From Apodemus sylvaticus (Eukaryota; Chordata; Mammalia; Rodentia; Muridae): a stretch of DNA of 64,000 nt. The DNA lies in assembly GCF_947179515.1 (NCBI RefSeq), contig NC_067480.1:10676201-10740200 (forward strand), read 5' to 3'. Both the position numbers and the translations under genes were made by a program. Under the pieces are notes generated by a model that was not told the DNA's origin, searched no databases, and worked only from the letters and a program-made list of their open reading frames with translations. Below, piece after piece: positions 23,060-35,090 of this stretch. How positions within the stretch are numbered: position 1 is the stretch's first letter; each line of letters begins with the position of its first letter.

Positions 23060-23935
23060 TGAGCATGTTTATAGGCAGCCCATGGCTCAGCGACTGGAAC
23101 CTGACTGGAACCTGAGCATTCGTTTCATAAAACAGCATATTAAGTAATGAGACCTTTCTCAGGTCCTTTTCCTCCAGTAACAAAGACTGTCATCTTGGCG
23201 TGTTTTTAGGACTCTTGTCTAGGGCAGGCTTTTGATATAAATAAATGATGCATTAACATTATGTACAGACAGAACTGTCTATGCCAGCAGAAAACTAAAT
23301 GGGAAGGAACCGAGTGTTTATACAATTCCAAGGTCAGCTCACTAACTCTTTGCTGCGCGGTCAGAGCTCACTTTTGTTCTCCTTCTGATCCAGGTTCTCT
23401 TTTCGGTTGGAGGATATCCCATTGTCAGATATCCAATAGCACTGAATCAACCGCGATAAACAGTTAAAATTCTCCCTGGAGTCACTGGTGCATGGTTTTG
23501 TAAATGTGTAATAATCAGTAGCGTGGTATAACGTTGTAGGCTGGGATGGATGAACCTGGAACAGAAAGTTTAAAGTAATCAACTAGGAAACTCCCTAAGG
23601 CCGTTGGACCTTCAATGAGTGAATACTGATGCTTTAGAGGACATTGCTTCCGCTGTCCAGATATGCGACGCCTGCATTCCTCAGCCTTGCAGCACCCATG
23701 ATGACCGGGTGTCTCCTGGAACTGATGGTGTCAAGGCTGCTGAAGGGAAAACCCAGTTCACGTTTCTAGTTTAAATGTGCCAGTGAGGAGAGAATACCTC
23801 AGAGAATGGTGAAATTTCTACACTTTCCCAGCTCTGTGATACCGTGTGTATTGTGAGGTCTAGAGAGTAAAGAAGTGTTCTTAGCTGTGTGCACATCAGT
23901 TGAGAGTTCCTGGCATTGTTTAAAGCTCATCATCA
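23060..23935. other. Unique non-coding DNA
   Basis: No gene or recognised repeat. Confidence 0.45.
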
Positions 23936-23937
23936 TC

Positions 23938-23998
23938 ATTGCTCTAGAACCACATGCCAGGCGCACACCCTGCCGCTGAGCTGCACACCCAGCCCTCA
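23938..23998 (-). repeat. ID-like SINE fragment, antisense
   Basis: CATGCCAGGCGCACACCCTG followed by GCTGAGCTGCACACCCAGCC matches the reversed tRNA-Ala-derived ID core. Confidence 0.55.
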
Positions 23999-24164
23999 GC
24001 TACTTGTTTTCCCTTGGTGCAGTTCACATCTTACTTGATCTTCTTGGCTCAGTGTTCTGCGTTTGCCAGGCTCCTGTCTGTATCCTTACATTAATCAAGA
24101 CTGTTACTGCAGTGTATACTTTTTATGGAATTTAATTCTACAGTTTAAAACTTAGGCAGTTACC

Positions 24165-24395
24165 AAAGGTGTGAGTGAGTGAGTGAGTGTGTGTGTGTGC
24201 ATGTACATGTGCTGTGTGAGCAGCCCAGAAAACAGCTCCTAGGGGCAAGCTTGAGCCTGCTGCCCCCCTCCTGTGTCCCGCTCCTTAGCCCTGGCAGCTG
24301 CAGGTGCATATGGCCAGGCGCTAACTGGAGGCTGAACTCAGTGCTCAGTCTTGCAAGGCAAGCAGCTTACTAACTGAACTGTCTCCCCAGCTCCA
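24165..24395 (-). repeat. SINE B4-like, antisense
   Basis: GAGTGAGTGTGTGTG start, internal segment, then CTTGCAAGGCAAGCAGCTTA and CTGAACTGTCTCCCCAGCTC, the reversed tRNA-like head. Confidence 0.65.
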
Positions 24396-26390
24396 GTTAT
24401 TGGAGTTTTAAAAGTTCCATTGAGAACTGAAGGTGATGGTAAACACTTGAATGATAGGCAAAATTCAAAGTCTTGGAATTGATGGCAGCCAAATATATAT
24501 ATTATATCTATATAAAAGTAAAAAGCCTGTAATAATAAGCTAGGGTGGTAAATGTTAGTTATAATTTTTTGTTTGATAAAACTTCATTCTCTGATACATT
24601 ATTAACCCACACAGGCGAAAGGATAGGAATGGATAAAATCATTATCATGTTAGTATTAGCATTAACTCAGCCTCATAAATTCCCATCTTTATTGATAGGC
24701 AAGATTTTTGTCTCCCTGTGATAATTAGGTACATGTGATCCTCCCCTGTAACGTCTTCCCCATAAAGCACGAGGGCCTCTGATTGGAGACCATCAGGATG
24801 CTGCCCTAATGCTCATGATAGATTCTGCTCTGCATTTTCATGATTGCCCAGGTGACAGAATTAAAGGCATTATTAAGTTTGCAGATTACAGTAAGCTAAT
24901 AGAAGTTACAAACACTTGAAAAACTAGAACTGGAATTCAAAATCATGGTAATAAATTATAGAAATCATATTTGAGAAACAGAGAACAGCTTCAAGGTTAT
25001 ATCCTGAGTAAGCTGTCTGTGTTCATGCAGGCAGCACACAACACTTTGAGAACAGACATGACCAGAAATCGACTGTGAACTTGAGGTGAGTGGGAACAGT
25101 GGTACCTGTCTGAGCACACGGAGACTTTCTGAGTAGTTTTGCTCTGCAGTAGGTATGCCTAGGTCCTGTGGTGAGATCTGCAGAAAACTAAAACAAGGCG
25201 TGTCCTGGATGGTCTCCAGGCCCGAAGGTCCAGCCACAAGCTATTGAGAGATGCAACCATAAGTTGCATCTTCACAGCACACTGTGAGCTATTGTCCAGA
25301 GAGGACAGGGCCCCTCACCCGCCATGTGTTGAGGGAGCACATGAGACAGGCACAGGGCAGTCAGAACTGGCTAGCTTCAACCAAGTGTGCTGTAAAACTC
25401 GTGTGATTCTAGGATTTAGGAAACAATTCTTTGTTATGTTTGACATTGTATAAACTCTTATTAAACTATTTGTTGATGAGTTTCCACATTTTAAGAGGAA
25501 GCATCAAAAACTAGTAGAAGTCTGTAAAGAAATGCAAACTGTTTTTGGAATATAGAAGGTTATATGGGAAAGGCTTTTAAAGAGGAAGAGGAAACACCAA
25601 TTTAAGACTGTTAATGGTGAACAGGTGCTGTGCTACTGTACCCGACTGGTCAGTTTTCCGTTGACACAAACTAGAAGTGGGAGACGAGGGGTGAAATAGG
25701 GGTGGACTTGTATTTACATTAAAGGGATTTCCTGATTATAAAATACTGTTTTCTACATCTAAATCTTTGAAGGTGCTCAAGATGGGATCACTGGGCACCT
25801 GGCTGGAAGGCTTAACAGCTGACCTGTTGAAATCAGAAAGCTTGTGTGGGAATTACTGTTCTCCCCTTTTCACAGGCGAGCTTAGCCAGCTTTCCCCTCA
25901 GAAGTCTATACGATGCACATTATGCTATTTATGGAATGACTTTGACCTTCCAAGATACAACATTGTATCTGTCTTCTTACCTCTCAAATGCCCACCATTT
26001 TTTTGCATTTTCTTCACCCAGGAAGTGACTTTTAAGTACCTGTTCTATATAAGCTATACAAGCAGGACAATGGGCAGAAATGACATTCCTTTGTTCTTCC
26101 TTCTCTTAAATTTCCTGGCACCTCCTTCATTTTAGGCAGTCTGCTACACATTCAGAATCTTACCAAATGTGCAAAGAAGGTGCTAAATTGCTCAAAATAT
26201 AGCAAATGAAGTCTATAAGTAAACAGAATTGCAGTGTAGAGTGATAAACCTTGTGCCAAAGATGAGCAGGCAGTAGAAACACTGTTGTATCATGGATGCA
26301 GCTGGTAGGTATGGGAACACTGCCTGACAAATCCACACAGCTTCCAATTCCTATCTCACTATCAAGGGGAGGAGGGAGTCCCCAAGGGCA
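24396..26390. other. Unique DNA, conserved-looking in 24,640-24,920
   Basis: No gene recognised. The 24,640-24,920 part is repeat-free and rich in TTATTGATAG, TGATAATTAG and GGCATTATTAAG words, a texture typical of conserved non-coding sequence, although no alignment was possible. The remainder is ordinary unique DNA; the 122-codon open frame at 25767 shows no domain. Confidence 0.4.
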
Positions 26391-26393
26391 GGT

Positions 26394-26685
26394 GGGTGGA
26401 TGGATGGATGGATGGATGGATAAATAGATAGATGATAGATAGATAGATAGATAGATAGATAGGGAGATAGTGAGATAGATAGGGAGATAGGGCAGTGATA
26501 GATAGATAGATAGATAGTTAGACAGATGGACAGACAGACAGGGATATAGATAGGGAGATAATAGATGGACAGACATAGATAGGGAGATAGATAGATAGAT
26601 AGATAGGGAGATGATAGACAGACAGACAGACAGGGAGATATACAGATAAACAGACTGACAGGGAAATAGATAGGGAGATGATTGA

Positions 26686-26718
<33 letters not shown>

Positions 26719-26897
26719 TGGGAGACAGGGAGATAGGAAGATAGATAGGGAGATAGTTGGATAATAGATACAGAGATGATTGATAGATAAACAGACAGAT
26801 AGGGAGATAGGGAGATGATAGACAGATAGGGAGATAGATAGATAAGGAGATAGGGAGATAATAAGATAGACAGGGAGATAGTGAGATAGATAGATAA

Positions 26898-26949
<52 letters not shown>

Positions 26950-26984
26950 GGAGATAGGGAGACAGACAGACAGACAGACGGAGG
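26394..26984. repeat. GATA/GATG/GACA tetranucleotide array
   Basis: About 590 bases of tetranucleotide repeat. It starts with GGAT units, then GATA blocks interspersed with GACA blocks and recurring GGGAGATA interruptions, has a clean run of about 17 GATA units near 26,880-26,948, and ends with GACA. Minus-strand frames of 324 and 161 codons (YLSIYLSI, SVCLSVCLS) exist only because a four-base repeat without stops cycles through three frames. Confidence 0.97.
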
Positions 26985-27465
26985 CTCTATATGTGCAGTA
27001 CATTTTACAGCAGTAGTAAAGAGAGTAGCTGGTCTGTTTTCACTCTGTTGAGATAAATGACCAAAGCTTAAAGGAGAAATCACCACAGTGGAGTCTGGCC
27101 ATGGCCATGGGCTAGCCTTCTCCACGGAGCACACAGACAGAACAACGCCTGTGGGAATCAGTTCTGCACTTTAGTAGTGACCCGAGGGCTCCTGTGAACT
27201 GCCCTGTTGGCCCACTAGGAAATTAAGTGGGGAGAAGGTAGCAGCAGTGTGGCCAGATGGGGCAGCGCCTCTTTCTGGGCACCTGGCCTTTTAAATATTT
27301 CTCCACGAAAGCTTGAGGGTATGTTGTTCTATCTGCATTGTATTGGAAATCCTTAAAATGTAATTCAAGGATTGTGGGGGAAAGGCAGTCTTACAGAAGG
27401 AGGGAAAGTCGGATCTTGGATGAGGTTTGAGACAGCCCAGCCATCATTACACTCCAAGGCTGACT
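26985..27465. other. Unique non-coding DNA
   Basis: No gene or recognised repeat. Confidence 0.45.
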
Positions 27466-27469
27466 CTTG

Positions 27470-27575
27470 TTTTGTTTTAGAAGGTTTCACTGACTAGTCC
27501 AGACTGGCCCTAGACTCAGCAACCCCCTGCCTGCGTGCTAGGATTTATAAGTAGCACAGCACAGCCTGGCTTGTA
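27470..27575 (-). repeat. Degenerate B1 SINE, antisense
   Basis: TCCAGACTGGCCCTAGACTC and CCTGCCTGCGTGCTAGGATT match the reversed middle of B1; GCACAGCCTGGCTT is the reversed 5' end. Confidence 0.6.
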
Positions 27576-27669
27576 GGTATGCTCTTAAATGGGCAGAGCC
27601 TCCTTTTCAAGTCTGTATCCCAAGTGAAGGGAAGTGTCCACCTGTCCTGGTCTGATTGTACAGCCATTG

Positions 27670-27670
27670 T

Positions 27671-27718
<48 letters not shown>

Positions 27719-27719
27719 T
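27670..27719. repeat. (GA)n microsatellite
   Basis: About 25 GA units with one AAG interruption; a polypurine mirror repeat able in principle to form triplex DNA. Confidence 0.95.
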
Positions 27720-27721
27720 AA

Positions 27722-28420
27722 AGGGTTAAATTATACCAGATGATCAAATCCTTACATAGCCTCAAGCAAACATTCAGCTGACAAAAATGTTATTGTATGT
27801 TCTTTCTTGAAAGCCTTAAGATATGCTTGGGTTAATTAGATTTCCAAATATGCAAATATGCCTTAGCAAGATTTTTCTGAAATGCAGCATTTTAAAATGA
27901 GGTAACATGGCATTCATGTTCAGAACACTGAACTGAGGGAGTGCGTTTGAATAACGTACCAACATATCATATAAATTCATAATTGATCAAACCCATTTAT
28001 TCCCCACTGTCCATATTATACTGTTCAAATTGGGTTAGAAGGCTTTATGGAAATTGGATTCTCTAACATGCTTTGGGGGAAGATGAAGGAGTAGTTTAAA
28101 TGACAGCAGTGTTCTTCAGCCCTGCTGGCTCACTCGCCTGGATCGCTGTTCCCAGGGAGCACAGCCTCCACAACCCTGAGACAGGGTCAACTGAAGGAAA
28201 GGAGGGCACAATCTTTGATCATAAGGGAAAAAATATTTTAGCCTGAAATGATTAAATTTTATTCACCTGCTTGCGCCAATGAACAACTTTTAAGATCTCA
28301 ACTTCTGAATATTCTTTTGGAAATACTAAGAAGAAATGCCATTTCTCTCAGTGTTGCATACATGGGTTTTTGCTTAATCGAAATGCTCATAATCTTTCCT
28401 GGAAAGTGAGTATACTCTGT
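27722..28420. other. Unique non-coding DNA
   Basis: No gene or recognised repeat. Confidence 0.45.
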
Positions 28421-28421
28421 G

Positions 28422-28674
28422 TGTGTGCGCGCGCGTGCACACATATGTAGAGGCCAGAGGTCAGCATCAGGTGGCTGACAGTGTCCTCAATGAACTTGAG
28501 TGCACTGATTCGTCCAGGAGTCTGGCCAGCCCTTGGGATCTCCTGTCTCCACCTCCTCAGTGCTGAGCATGCTGGCACCCACGCTGTGCCTGGCCTCTCA
28601 CATGGGCATTAGCAGCCCAAGTTGTATCCTCATGCTTACATTGTGAGCATCAGACCAACTGAGCTAGCAGCCCA
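28422..28674 (-). repeat. SINE B4A-like, antisense
   Basis: GTGTGTGCGCGCGCGTGCAC, AGAGGCCAGAGGTCAGCATC, CCACCTCCTCAGTGCTGAGC and GACCAACTGAGCTAGCAGCC follow the full reversed B4A order. Confidence 0.8.
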
Positions 28675-28679
28675 ATTCT

Positions 28680-29638
28680 CCAAGGCTCTAGCAAACTGCT
28701 TTAGAGTGAAGTGCACCAACCCTGTGCCGAGGGCTCCCAGGCGGCTCAGATACGCCATTCCCAACAGACCTAGTGATGTGTGGACTGCTCCCCAGCTGTG
28801 CTTTCCACAACCTAGAGCGACGGCTTGGGGACTTGGAAGGCTTTTCCTGCCACGCTATAAGTATGTTCGGTTCCACAAGACACCAGGGTCTCTTGGCTCT
28901 GCTTCTCCTGCCATTACACTGGAGGGAGGCGCAGACCACGGCCAGTCCCTGGCACACCTGGTTTCCAATAGCACCTTTTCCTGAGTGCGGCCTGGATTAA
29001 ATTTCTCCTGCAGGATTCTGTGACACACCGACATGTGACACCTTTCTAGAGTCGGTATTGAGAGGATCGTGAAGGTCATGGTATTTCCGGGGTCCTCGGC
29101 TCCTGAGTTTCTCAGTATCCTCTTCCTTGCCCTTTACTGCTTTGGTGTGCATTACACTGTTAGTGGGAGCAATAACTGGCTTATCAGAGTTGTACCCAAA
29201 ATCAGTCACTGGGCCCTAAGTGAGACCCATCAGCCTTCTGATGCAAAGGCGCACTGCATTTCCTGTGGCACCCCTTCTCCATACTTGCTCATAGGTCATT
29301 TTGATTTATTTCTGAGTTACTGGATAAATCGCAGACATCTCGAGTAAGTTTTGTGTTAAGAGAAGTTTGTTGTGGTTCAATGAATTTTTGTAATTACTCA
29401 TCACATTTATTTAAAATCAAGACCAAATTTCTTTCGAGTACTTTTTCATGGGCCTGGTATAGCTTGACTGGTCCAGCGTTTTCCCTATTTAGTAATAGTT
29501 TATCAAGAGTAACAGATGTGTCTACTCTGAAAGAAGTGGCTAGATTGCCTTTTCTGACAGAAGGACGGCCCCGCCCTCGCCATGATCAGGGCTGTGTCTC
29601 TGCTTACTCCTCGGTTTACTTTCTTCTCAGCAAACCTG
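28680..29638. other. Unique non-coding DNA, moderately GC-rich
   Basis: No recognised gene. Overlapping open frames of 70-120 codons occur on both strands between 28.6 and 29.8 kb, as expected from locally higher GC; none shows a domain. Confidence 0.4.
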
Positions 29639-29688
29639 GGCGTGCGTGCGTGCGTGCGTACGTGTGTGCGTGCGTGCGTGTGTGCTTT
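29639..29688. repeat. (CGTG)n simple repeat
   Basis: About ten CGTG/TGCG units retaining CpG. Confidence 0.95.
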
Positions 29689-29699
29689 CCCAGGAGCTC

Positions 29700-32430
29700 C
29701 CTGGTATGCTCACGAAAGCAGACAGCCAGGCACGAGCGCTTAGGCTGGGGCTTTGCCTCCTGTAGCCTGCGCTCTTAAGCAAGCTTTCCTATCTTTCGGA
29801 AACCCAGCTTTTTCCTCCCCTATAATGTAGACAAAGGACACCTGTCTGAGAGAACTTCTTGGTTCTTTGGATGCTGTTACCCTAATTATTCCTCTTTTTT
29901 GCTATGACCTTTCTATGGGTGTCTATGACACCCAAGTTATTATAGACTTGAAACTTAAGCTCCAATCAGAGCATTCCATGATGTGTGTTTGAATTTTATT
30001 TTTAAGTGTAATTAAGCAAAATTGGGGAAAATATTAAAATAAAAGCTAGTGTGCTTTCTAAGTTATACTGTTCTGTATAGACTATACTCATTTCAGCATG
30101 TCATTGAAACATGTAATACCTGAGGTTTCATGAAAGGATAGGTGGCCACATGATACAGGGAATGTAGACAGTAGAATACATCACAGAAAGTGATTTCCAA
30201 TAACAGAAAATCTTTGATACTTTATCTATGGTATTATTTCTACTGAGTTTGGGGTGCATGTTAGGTAAGGTATTTTAGGCATAGTATATGGGTCTTAATG
30301 TAGGGGCTGCAAGCTCTTTGTAAAGGGATATAAATTCACCTATCGATATCATTCATCGTGGTTCTAGAGAAGTGTACGCCAGCTGCCAGCGACTGAGGTC
30401 AAGTCTTCAGTTTCCCGCTACTGTCACCACAAGAACGTAGAAAGATCTACTTCCTAATCAGCCCCTGCCAAGCTGTTGGTACTGTAATAACATCTAAAGT
30501 ATCACCCACCTCTTTGGCTTATATAACTGTGTGTAGAAAGGCAGGAAAATATGAGGGGTGATGGGAGGAAGGGCAAACTCGCAAGGCCCCCAGGAAGGGC
30601 ATGTAGTGTGGACTATGGACCCACAAGGTGAACTGGATCCTAATCTTGTCAGGCTCCAAGTCATATTGGTCCCAAGAGCACAGCCTAGCCATTCTCTATA
30701 GCTCTTTTCTCCCTTTTAAGAGAAAGCTAACGTGAGGAAGTCTCTTCAGTTTCCCTCCCACCTTTGGATTATTTTAGTCTCATCTAACCAGATTCTCCTT
30801 GGTTAACATATAGTTTCTAGGGTCTGGGTTGTTGTTTGTTTGTTTGTTTGGGTTTGGTTTTTCTTCCTCTCTTTCTCAAGAGAAAACTACCTGCTTCTCC
30901 GGGGTGCTAAGACATCTCAGGGATGTCTTTGCATTTTCTGTGTAATGTATGTATGTAAATATTTTTTCCTATAATAATTGCATGTCTGGACACAAGACTA
31001 CTTCTACTTCAGACCACTAAATCAGTCCTAATTGAGTGACTGCTATTAGTGTCTCATGGACTAGGTAAGCCTAGCTCCATTTGTGATACAATTTTTTTTT
31101 TTTAATGAAGAAAGCATTTGCTGAACAGTGGAACAGTGCACATTTAAAACTGTCTAAGGGAAGAAATTCCCATCGGGCACCCGACGGCTTTGCATGGCAT
31201 AGAAACTGCCTGCTGCTTTCAAAGGATCTCACCCATGCCCCAGTGAGGGTCTAGGAGTTTATATTTTGCAGCATCGCTTTACCTGTAGAGATATCTTATT
31301 TGTCTACACAGTCATTGGGCTATAATTTAATCCATTTTCATGAATCCCAACAATGAGTTAATTTAACAGATATTGTTATAATGGGCTTTAAAAAAATAAA
31401 AGACTTGTGCAGTTGCTGCGTTCAATGTGCCGTTCTTTGTTTATTCCCATGAAAAGACCATTTTCTTCTTTTGTTTTTATTTTCCAAACATGCAAGGGTC
31501 ACTAAACCTCTTTAGAAACTGCCTTTGAATAGTCACTCTTTGTGTAGGAAAACTACAGTATATTCCTTAAATGAAATTCAATCAACTACATTTGTGGTAA
31601 CTGGGCTTAAAGACATCAGTGAAATACCCACGCAGCTCTTCCGATCAGGGCCCTTGTCTCAGCTGACTCTACTGTGTACTTAGCCATTGTGCCTCAAACG
31701 ATGAGCAAAATAGCCAGGCTTCTAATAAGCAAGTACAATATGGACAAAAGAGAACACTGATTTAGGGTCCTTGTGTCAAATGCAGTAAAACACTCTGTTT
31801 ATAGCAGGTCAGGCTTGGGTTTACAATTAGCACTAATTACTGAGGAAAAAAAATCAAAACCGCAGCTTTAAGGAAGGACACTTTTCACTGAAAGATCAAA
31901 GCCTGTCTCTGTAGAATAGGAAAGTCTCCAGCACTTAATTGCACTGAAGTGCTAATTGGATTGTAAGGTGCTTTTATGAGTTCCCTCCAATTAGCCAGCC
32001 ATCCCTGACCAAATCCAAAAAGAAGAGATTATGAGTTCTTAGAGCCTTTGTCTACATGGCTGTGATTTGTATACCTGAGTGAGTGTAGCCTTGCCTTCTT
32101 CTTATGTAAATTGAGGTCTTTGGGGTCTCAGTTATTAGCGGCCTATAAACAGCTTTGAAGATAAAGCTATCCATTCTATATAAAGTATTAACTGTGTACT
32201 AATGATAATGGCACAGCATTAAATGGAAACACATTTTATTAAAATTCTTAGTTTAAAATGTGGGAGCTGGGCAGGTACAGATCTCTGCTCAGCATTATTG
32301 TCTCGTGTGGTTAGGACGCAAGTAGTTTGTGATACAAGAGTTTGTATTACATTTCATTACTCTTCACTTTGAGTAATTTTCTGAAAAGGACAGATAATCA
32401 GTAATTTCATGGTGTTTATTCTCTAAGTAA
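29700..32430. promoter_or_regulatory. Longest repeat-free block; candidate regulatory DNA
   Basis: About 2.7 kb with no retroelement that I recognise, only a small (GTTT)n at 30830-30852. The right half (31,400-32,400) is rich in homeodomain-like words: CTAATTGG, CCAATTAG, TTAATTG. At 31930-31953 an inverted repeat AGCACTT...AAGTGCT contains two opposed TNAAGTG words (NKX2-type site shape). No coding potential. Enhancer function is inferred from texture only. Confidence 0.35.
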
Positions 32431-32436
32431 TAATGT

Positions 32437-32895
32437 TTACCCCTGAGCATAATTCAGAGCTGTAAATGCTTTGCCCATGTGCTCTGTGCCCTGTGCAAGC
32501 ATGGTCGTTCCATCAGAGAACTCCCCACATAAAAGCTCAGAGCAAAGTGATTTCTTTGGACAAAATTGTCCATTCAGATAAAGCGAATGTGAACCTCTGC
32601 TTGGCGCCCGGTTGACCCCATACAAGTGAAGTAAAAGTTGGCAGCTGTGCTCTGTTTCACGTGTCCGCATTAGGCTGAAATCACAGTACATCTCTAAAAG
32701 CTCCTGCAGAAATTGAAGGTCTGCTAGGGCTTCTGTCGTCATTGTATCCCTCCAGCGTGTGTTTGGACACTGGCCTAGGTGACAAATGTGCTGGGTCTCC
32801 TTTGCATAAGGAAAGGAAGCCTGTGTAATTTTTCCTGGATTTTTTTTTGATGATGTTCCTTCATTATTAGAAAAGACTCTCTTGCCTCTCCCCAC
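32437..32895 (-). other. Longest non-repeat open frame, 152 codons, unproven
   Basis: A minus-strand ATG-to-TAA frame without internal repeats, followed about 17 bases after the stop by AATAAA (plus-strand TTTATT at 32415-32420). I recognise no domain, signal peptide, membrane segment or family. With roughly two thousand ATGs in the window, about one chance frame of this length is expected. No A-rich tail suggests a processed copy. Most likely non-coding. Confidence 0.15.
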
Positions 32896-33150
32896 CCCTC
32901 AAGATTTTGTTGTTGCTATAGAAAGACTGCAAGGAATTTCCAAACAATAAAGTTGTTGACTTTTTGTGCTGAGTGATTATGACCTAAGGTGTGGTAAAGA
33001 AATACCTTGAAACCCCGTGATCCCATGGTAAACATGCTTTATGCTGGGTGTTTATACTTCAGGGTGAAGGGAACTATGATAGTGGTAATAGGACCTAATC
33101 TCATGTGGTTTGTACTGTATATACACACACAGAGACACACACACACACTT
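32896..33150. other. Unique DNA ending in a short (CA)n
   Basis: No gene recognised; ACACACACAGAGACACACAC-type sequence at 33122-33148. Confidence 0.5.
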
Positions 33151-33154
33151 TTGT

Positions 33155-33250
33155 TTAACTTTTTATTTACCATCTGGGGACAAGAGTCATATCTGTTTTC
33201 CATCACTGACCAACAATGCCTGTCTGCAGTAGGTCCTTCCTAGGTGGGTG
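33155..33250 (+). repeat. L2 LINE / MIR3-like 3' end fragment
   Basis: CTGGGGACAAGAGTCATATC, CCATCACTGACCAACAATGC and GCAGTAGGTCCTTCCTAGGT resemble the ancient L2 3' end ('...cctggcacatagtaggtgctcaat'). Confidence 0.5.
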
Positions 33251-33544
33251 GATGGGATGGTGTGCTGGCACCACAGCCAGACAGCTCTTACAGCTCCAAG
33301 GGGAACCCTTTTATTGGTGAAAATACATGAATGTATGTTTGTAGAAGATCAGAACCTGGGTGTCACAGAAAGAAGAAAATACTTTCTTCTTTGGTATTTC
33401 AACTCTTTCTCTTCCAAATATTTTAGGGGTTTGTTTCTTGGGTTCTGATGGGTTTTGTTCTTGTTGTTTTGGTTTTTGTCCTGTCTTTATCATGACTTTG
33501 TAACTGATGGCTTCCGGTAATGACTGCTCTAATAGAGTAGGTTG

Positions 33545-33690
33545 TGTACTCAGGTAAGCACAGCATGGTGGATCACAGCCCAGGCATCCAAACACTTCAG
33601 AAGCTGACTCGGAGGCCAGCCTTGGGTAATTATATAGTGAGTTCTAGGCTAGCCTGGGATACAGGGTATACCCATGTCTGAAAAATGGAG
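33545..33690 (+). repeat. Diverged B1 SINE, sense
   Basis: CACAGCATGGTGGATCACAG, ATCCAAACACTTCAGAAGCT, GGAGGCCAGCCTTGGGTAAT and AGGCTAGCCTGGGATACAGG follow the B1 order. An ID-like patch (GTGCTGTAGGGAGAGCGCC) at about 33755-33800 may be associated. Confidence 0.75.
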
Positions 33691-33800
33691 AGAGAAGAGA
33701 AGGAATTACTCATCCAGCTTTCTTAGTCTAAATTAACCATCAAAAGGCAGGGAGTGTGCTGTAGGGAGAGCGCCTGCCTGCATACACAAGTACCACAAAA

Positions 33801-34010
33801 ATAAAATAATTCTCTCATATGCAATTGTTACCTGCTGCAAAATGGCAGCCCATCTTTAAGCATTCCTTCATAGTCGTTGAAATGACTGAAGTTATTACAA
33901 GAAATTGATGAAGCTATGTAAGTCATTGATAGTTAGTTTTTGTTCCAATTTATGAAAAACATAGTTAGCTTGTGAATCTATATTCCAAATAAAATAAAGG
34001 TGTTATTATT
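33801..34010. other. Unique AT-rich DNA
   Basis: No gene or recognised repeat. Confidence 0.45.
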
Positions 34011-34017
34011 TTTATTA

Positions 34018-34143
34018 TTACTATTTGTATATGTGTGCATTGTGTGAGTGTGGGCACACACGTGAGGATTAGAGAACACTCTCTGCAGCCTGGTCTCTTG
34101 CACTGAGTGCTTCTAAGCACAGACTAGCCGTTACACTAGCCTG
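34018..34143 (-). repeat. B4-like SINE fragment, antisense
   Basis: GTGTGCATTGTGTGAGTGTG, GTGAGGATTAGAGAACACTC and the ID-like end resemble a reversed, internally shortened B4. Confidence 0.5.
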
Positions 34144-34273
34144 GCAAAGTTGTTTTTAAGAAATAAATTTTTTAGCATGTTCCAGTTTTTTAATTCTAGA
34201 GATACAAATCCATGGGTATGACAAATATATTTAATGATGTAAAAAAAAGATAAAATACCATTTGGCACCAGAG

Positions 34274-34296
34274 TAGTAATAATAATAATAATAATG
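34274..34296. repeat. (TAA)n microsatellite
   Basis: About seven TAA units. Confidence 0.9.
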
Positions 34297-34492
34297 TCTA
34301 TGTAACAGTCGTCCAAATTCTGCATTTCTGTTAGGTGTTTCTATCTGTATAATGAGGATGCTCCTGTGCCAGAGGGCATGTGTTGTGTAATCCCAGGGTG
34401 GTCAACCATGGGAACAGCAGATGCCATAGGATCTTGGTACTCACGGTGAGAACACAGATGTCAGCAATGCTTTTGCTCTACAAGAAAAAAAA

Positions 34493-34527
34493 TACACACA
34501 AGCACACACACACACACACACACACAC
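34493..34527. repeat. (CA)n microsatellite
   Basis: About 16 CA units with one GC interruption. Confidence 0.93.
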
Positions 34528-34529
34528 TT

Positions 34530-35090
34530 TCCTATTATAGCCACTTAAGTGTACAGTTTAGTTCTAGTGATAAATTTGTGTTGTTGTACAACCATCACCA
34601 TTAAATCTAGAAAAGTTTAACCACCCCAAGTAGAAACTGGATTTTATTTTTAATTTTAAGATGATTACCTCCTTTTGAAGAGTTAACAATTTAAAGATGC
34701 ATTGCATGTATAATAAAAATGTATAGTGTGTATAATACCATACTGCATTTACAAATTCAAAAGCATCTCACTATCTAATGAATTATATTTACCACATGGG
34801 ATTAATGAATAAAATCATTATAAAGATGTTCCTCTGTGCTTCTCCAAGTCCAGAGCATCCTTCCCTGTCCTCTGCTCCTCCTTCCAGCCCACACATGCCT
34901 CCACACCAGCCTGCGAAGGAGAAAACTACAAGTAGTAAATGGTTTTTGCATATCCAATCCCAGGCATTTTTAAATCAGCAGTTTTATGAAACATCTACTA
35001 AAAAGAAAGTACTTTACACTAATTCCCCGGTATTCACATCGTGCCAGGTAGTTCCTCGTGCTTGAGTCATGAGTCTGGATCGTCAGTGTC
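34530..35090. other. Unique non-coding DNA
   Basis: No gene or recognised repeat. Confidence 0.45.

Noticed and set aside
23938..23998. tRNA gene candidate from tRNA-like SINE heads (also at 6288, 59366)
   Set aside because: These are ID/B4-type SINE fragments; they lack a complete cloverleaf.
25640..25690. A short segment (GGTCAGTTTTCCGTTGACAC) resembling the end of a rodent MER-type repeat
   Set aside because: Only about 45 bases match from memory and no body follows, so I did not annotate it.
26160..27134. A 324-codon minus-strand frame (YLSIYLSI, SVCLSVCLS)
   Set aside because: It is a direct product of a GATA/GACA tetranucleotide array; leucine/serine/tyrosine cycles are the translation of the repeat.
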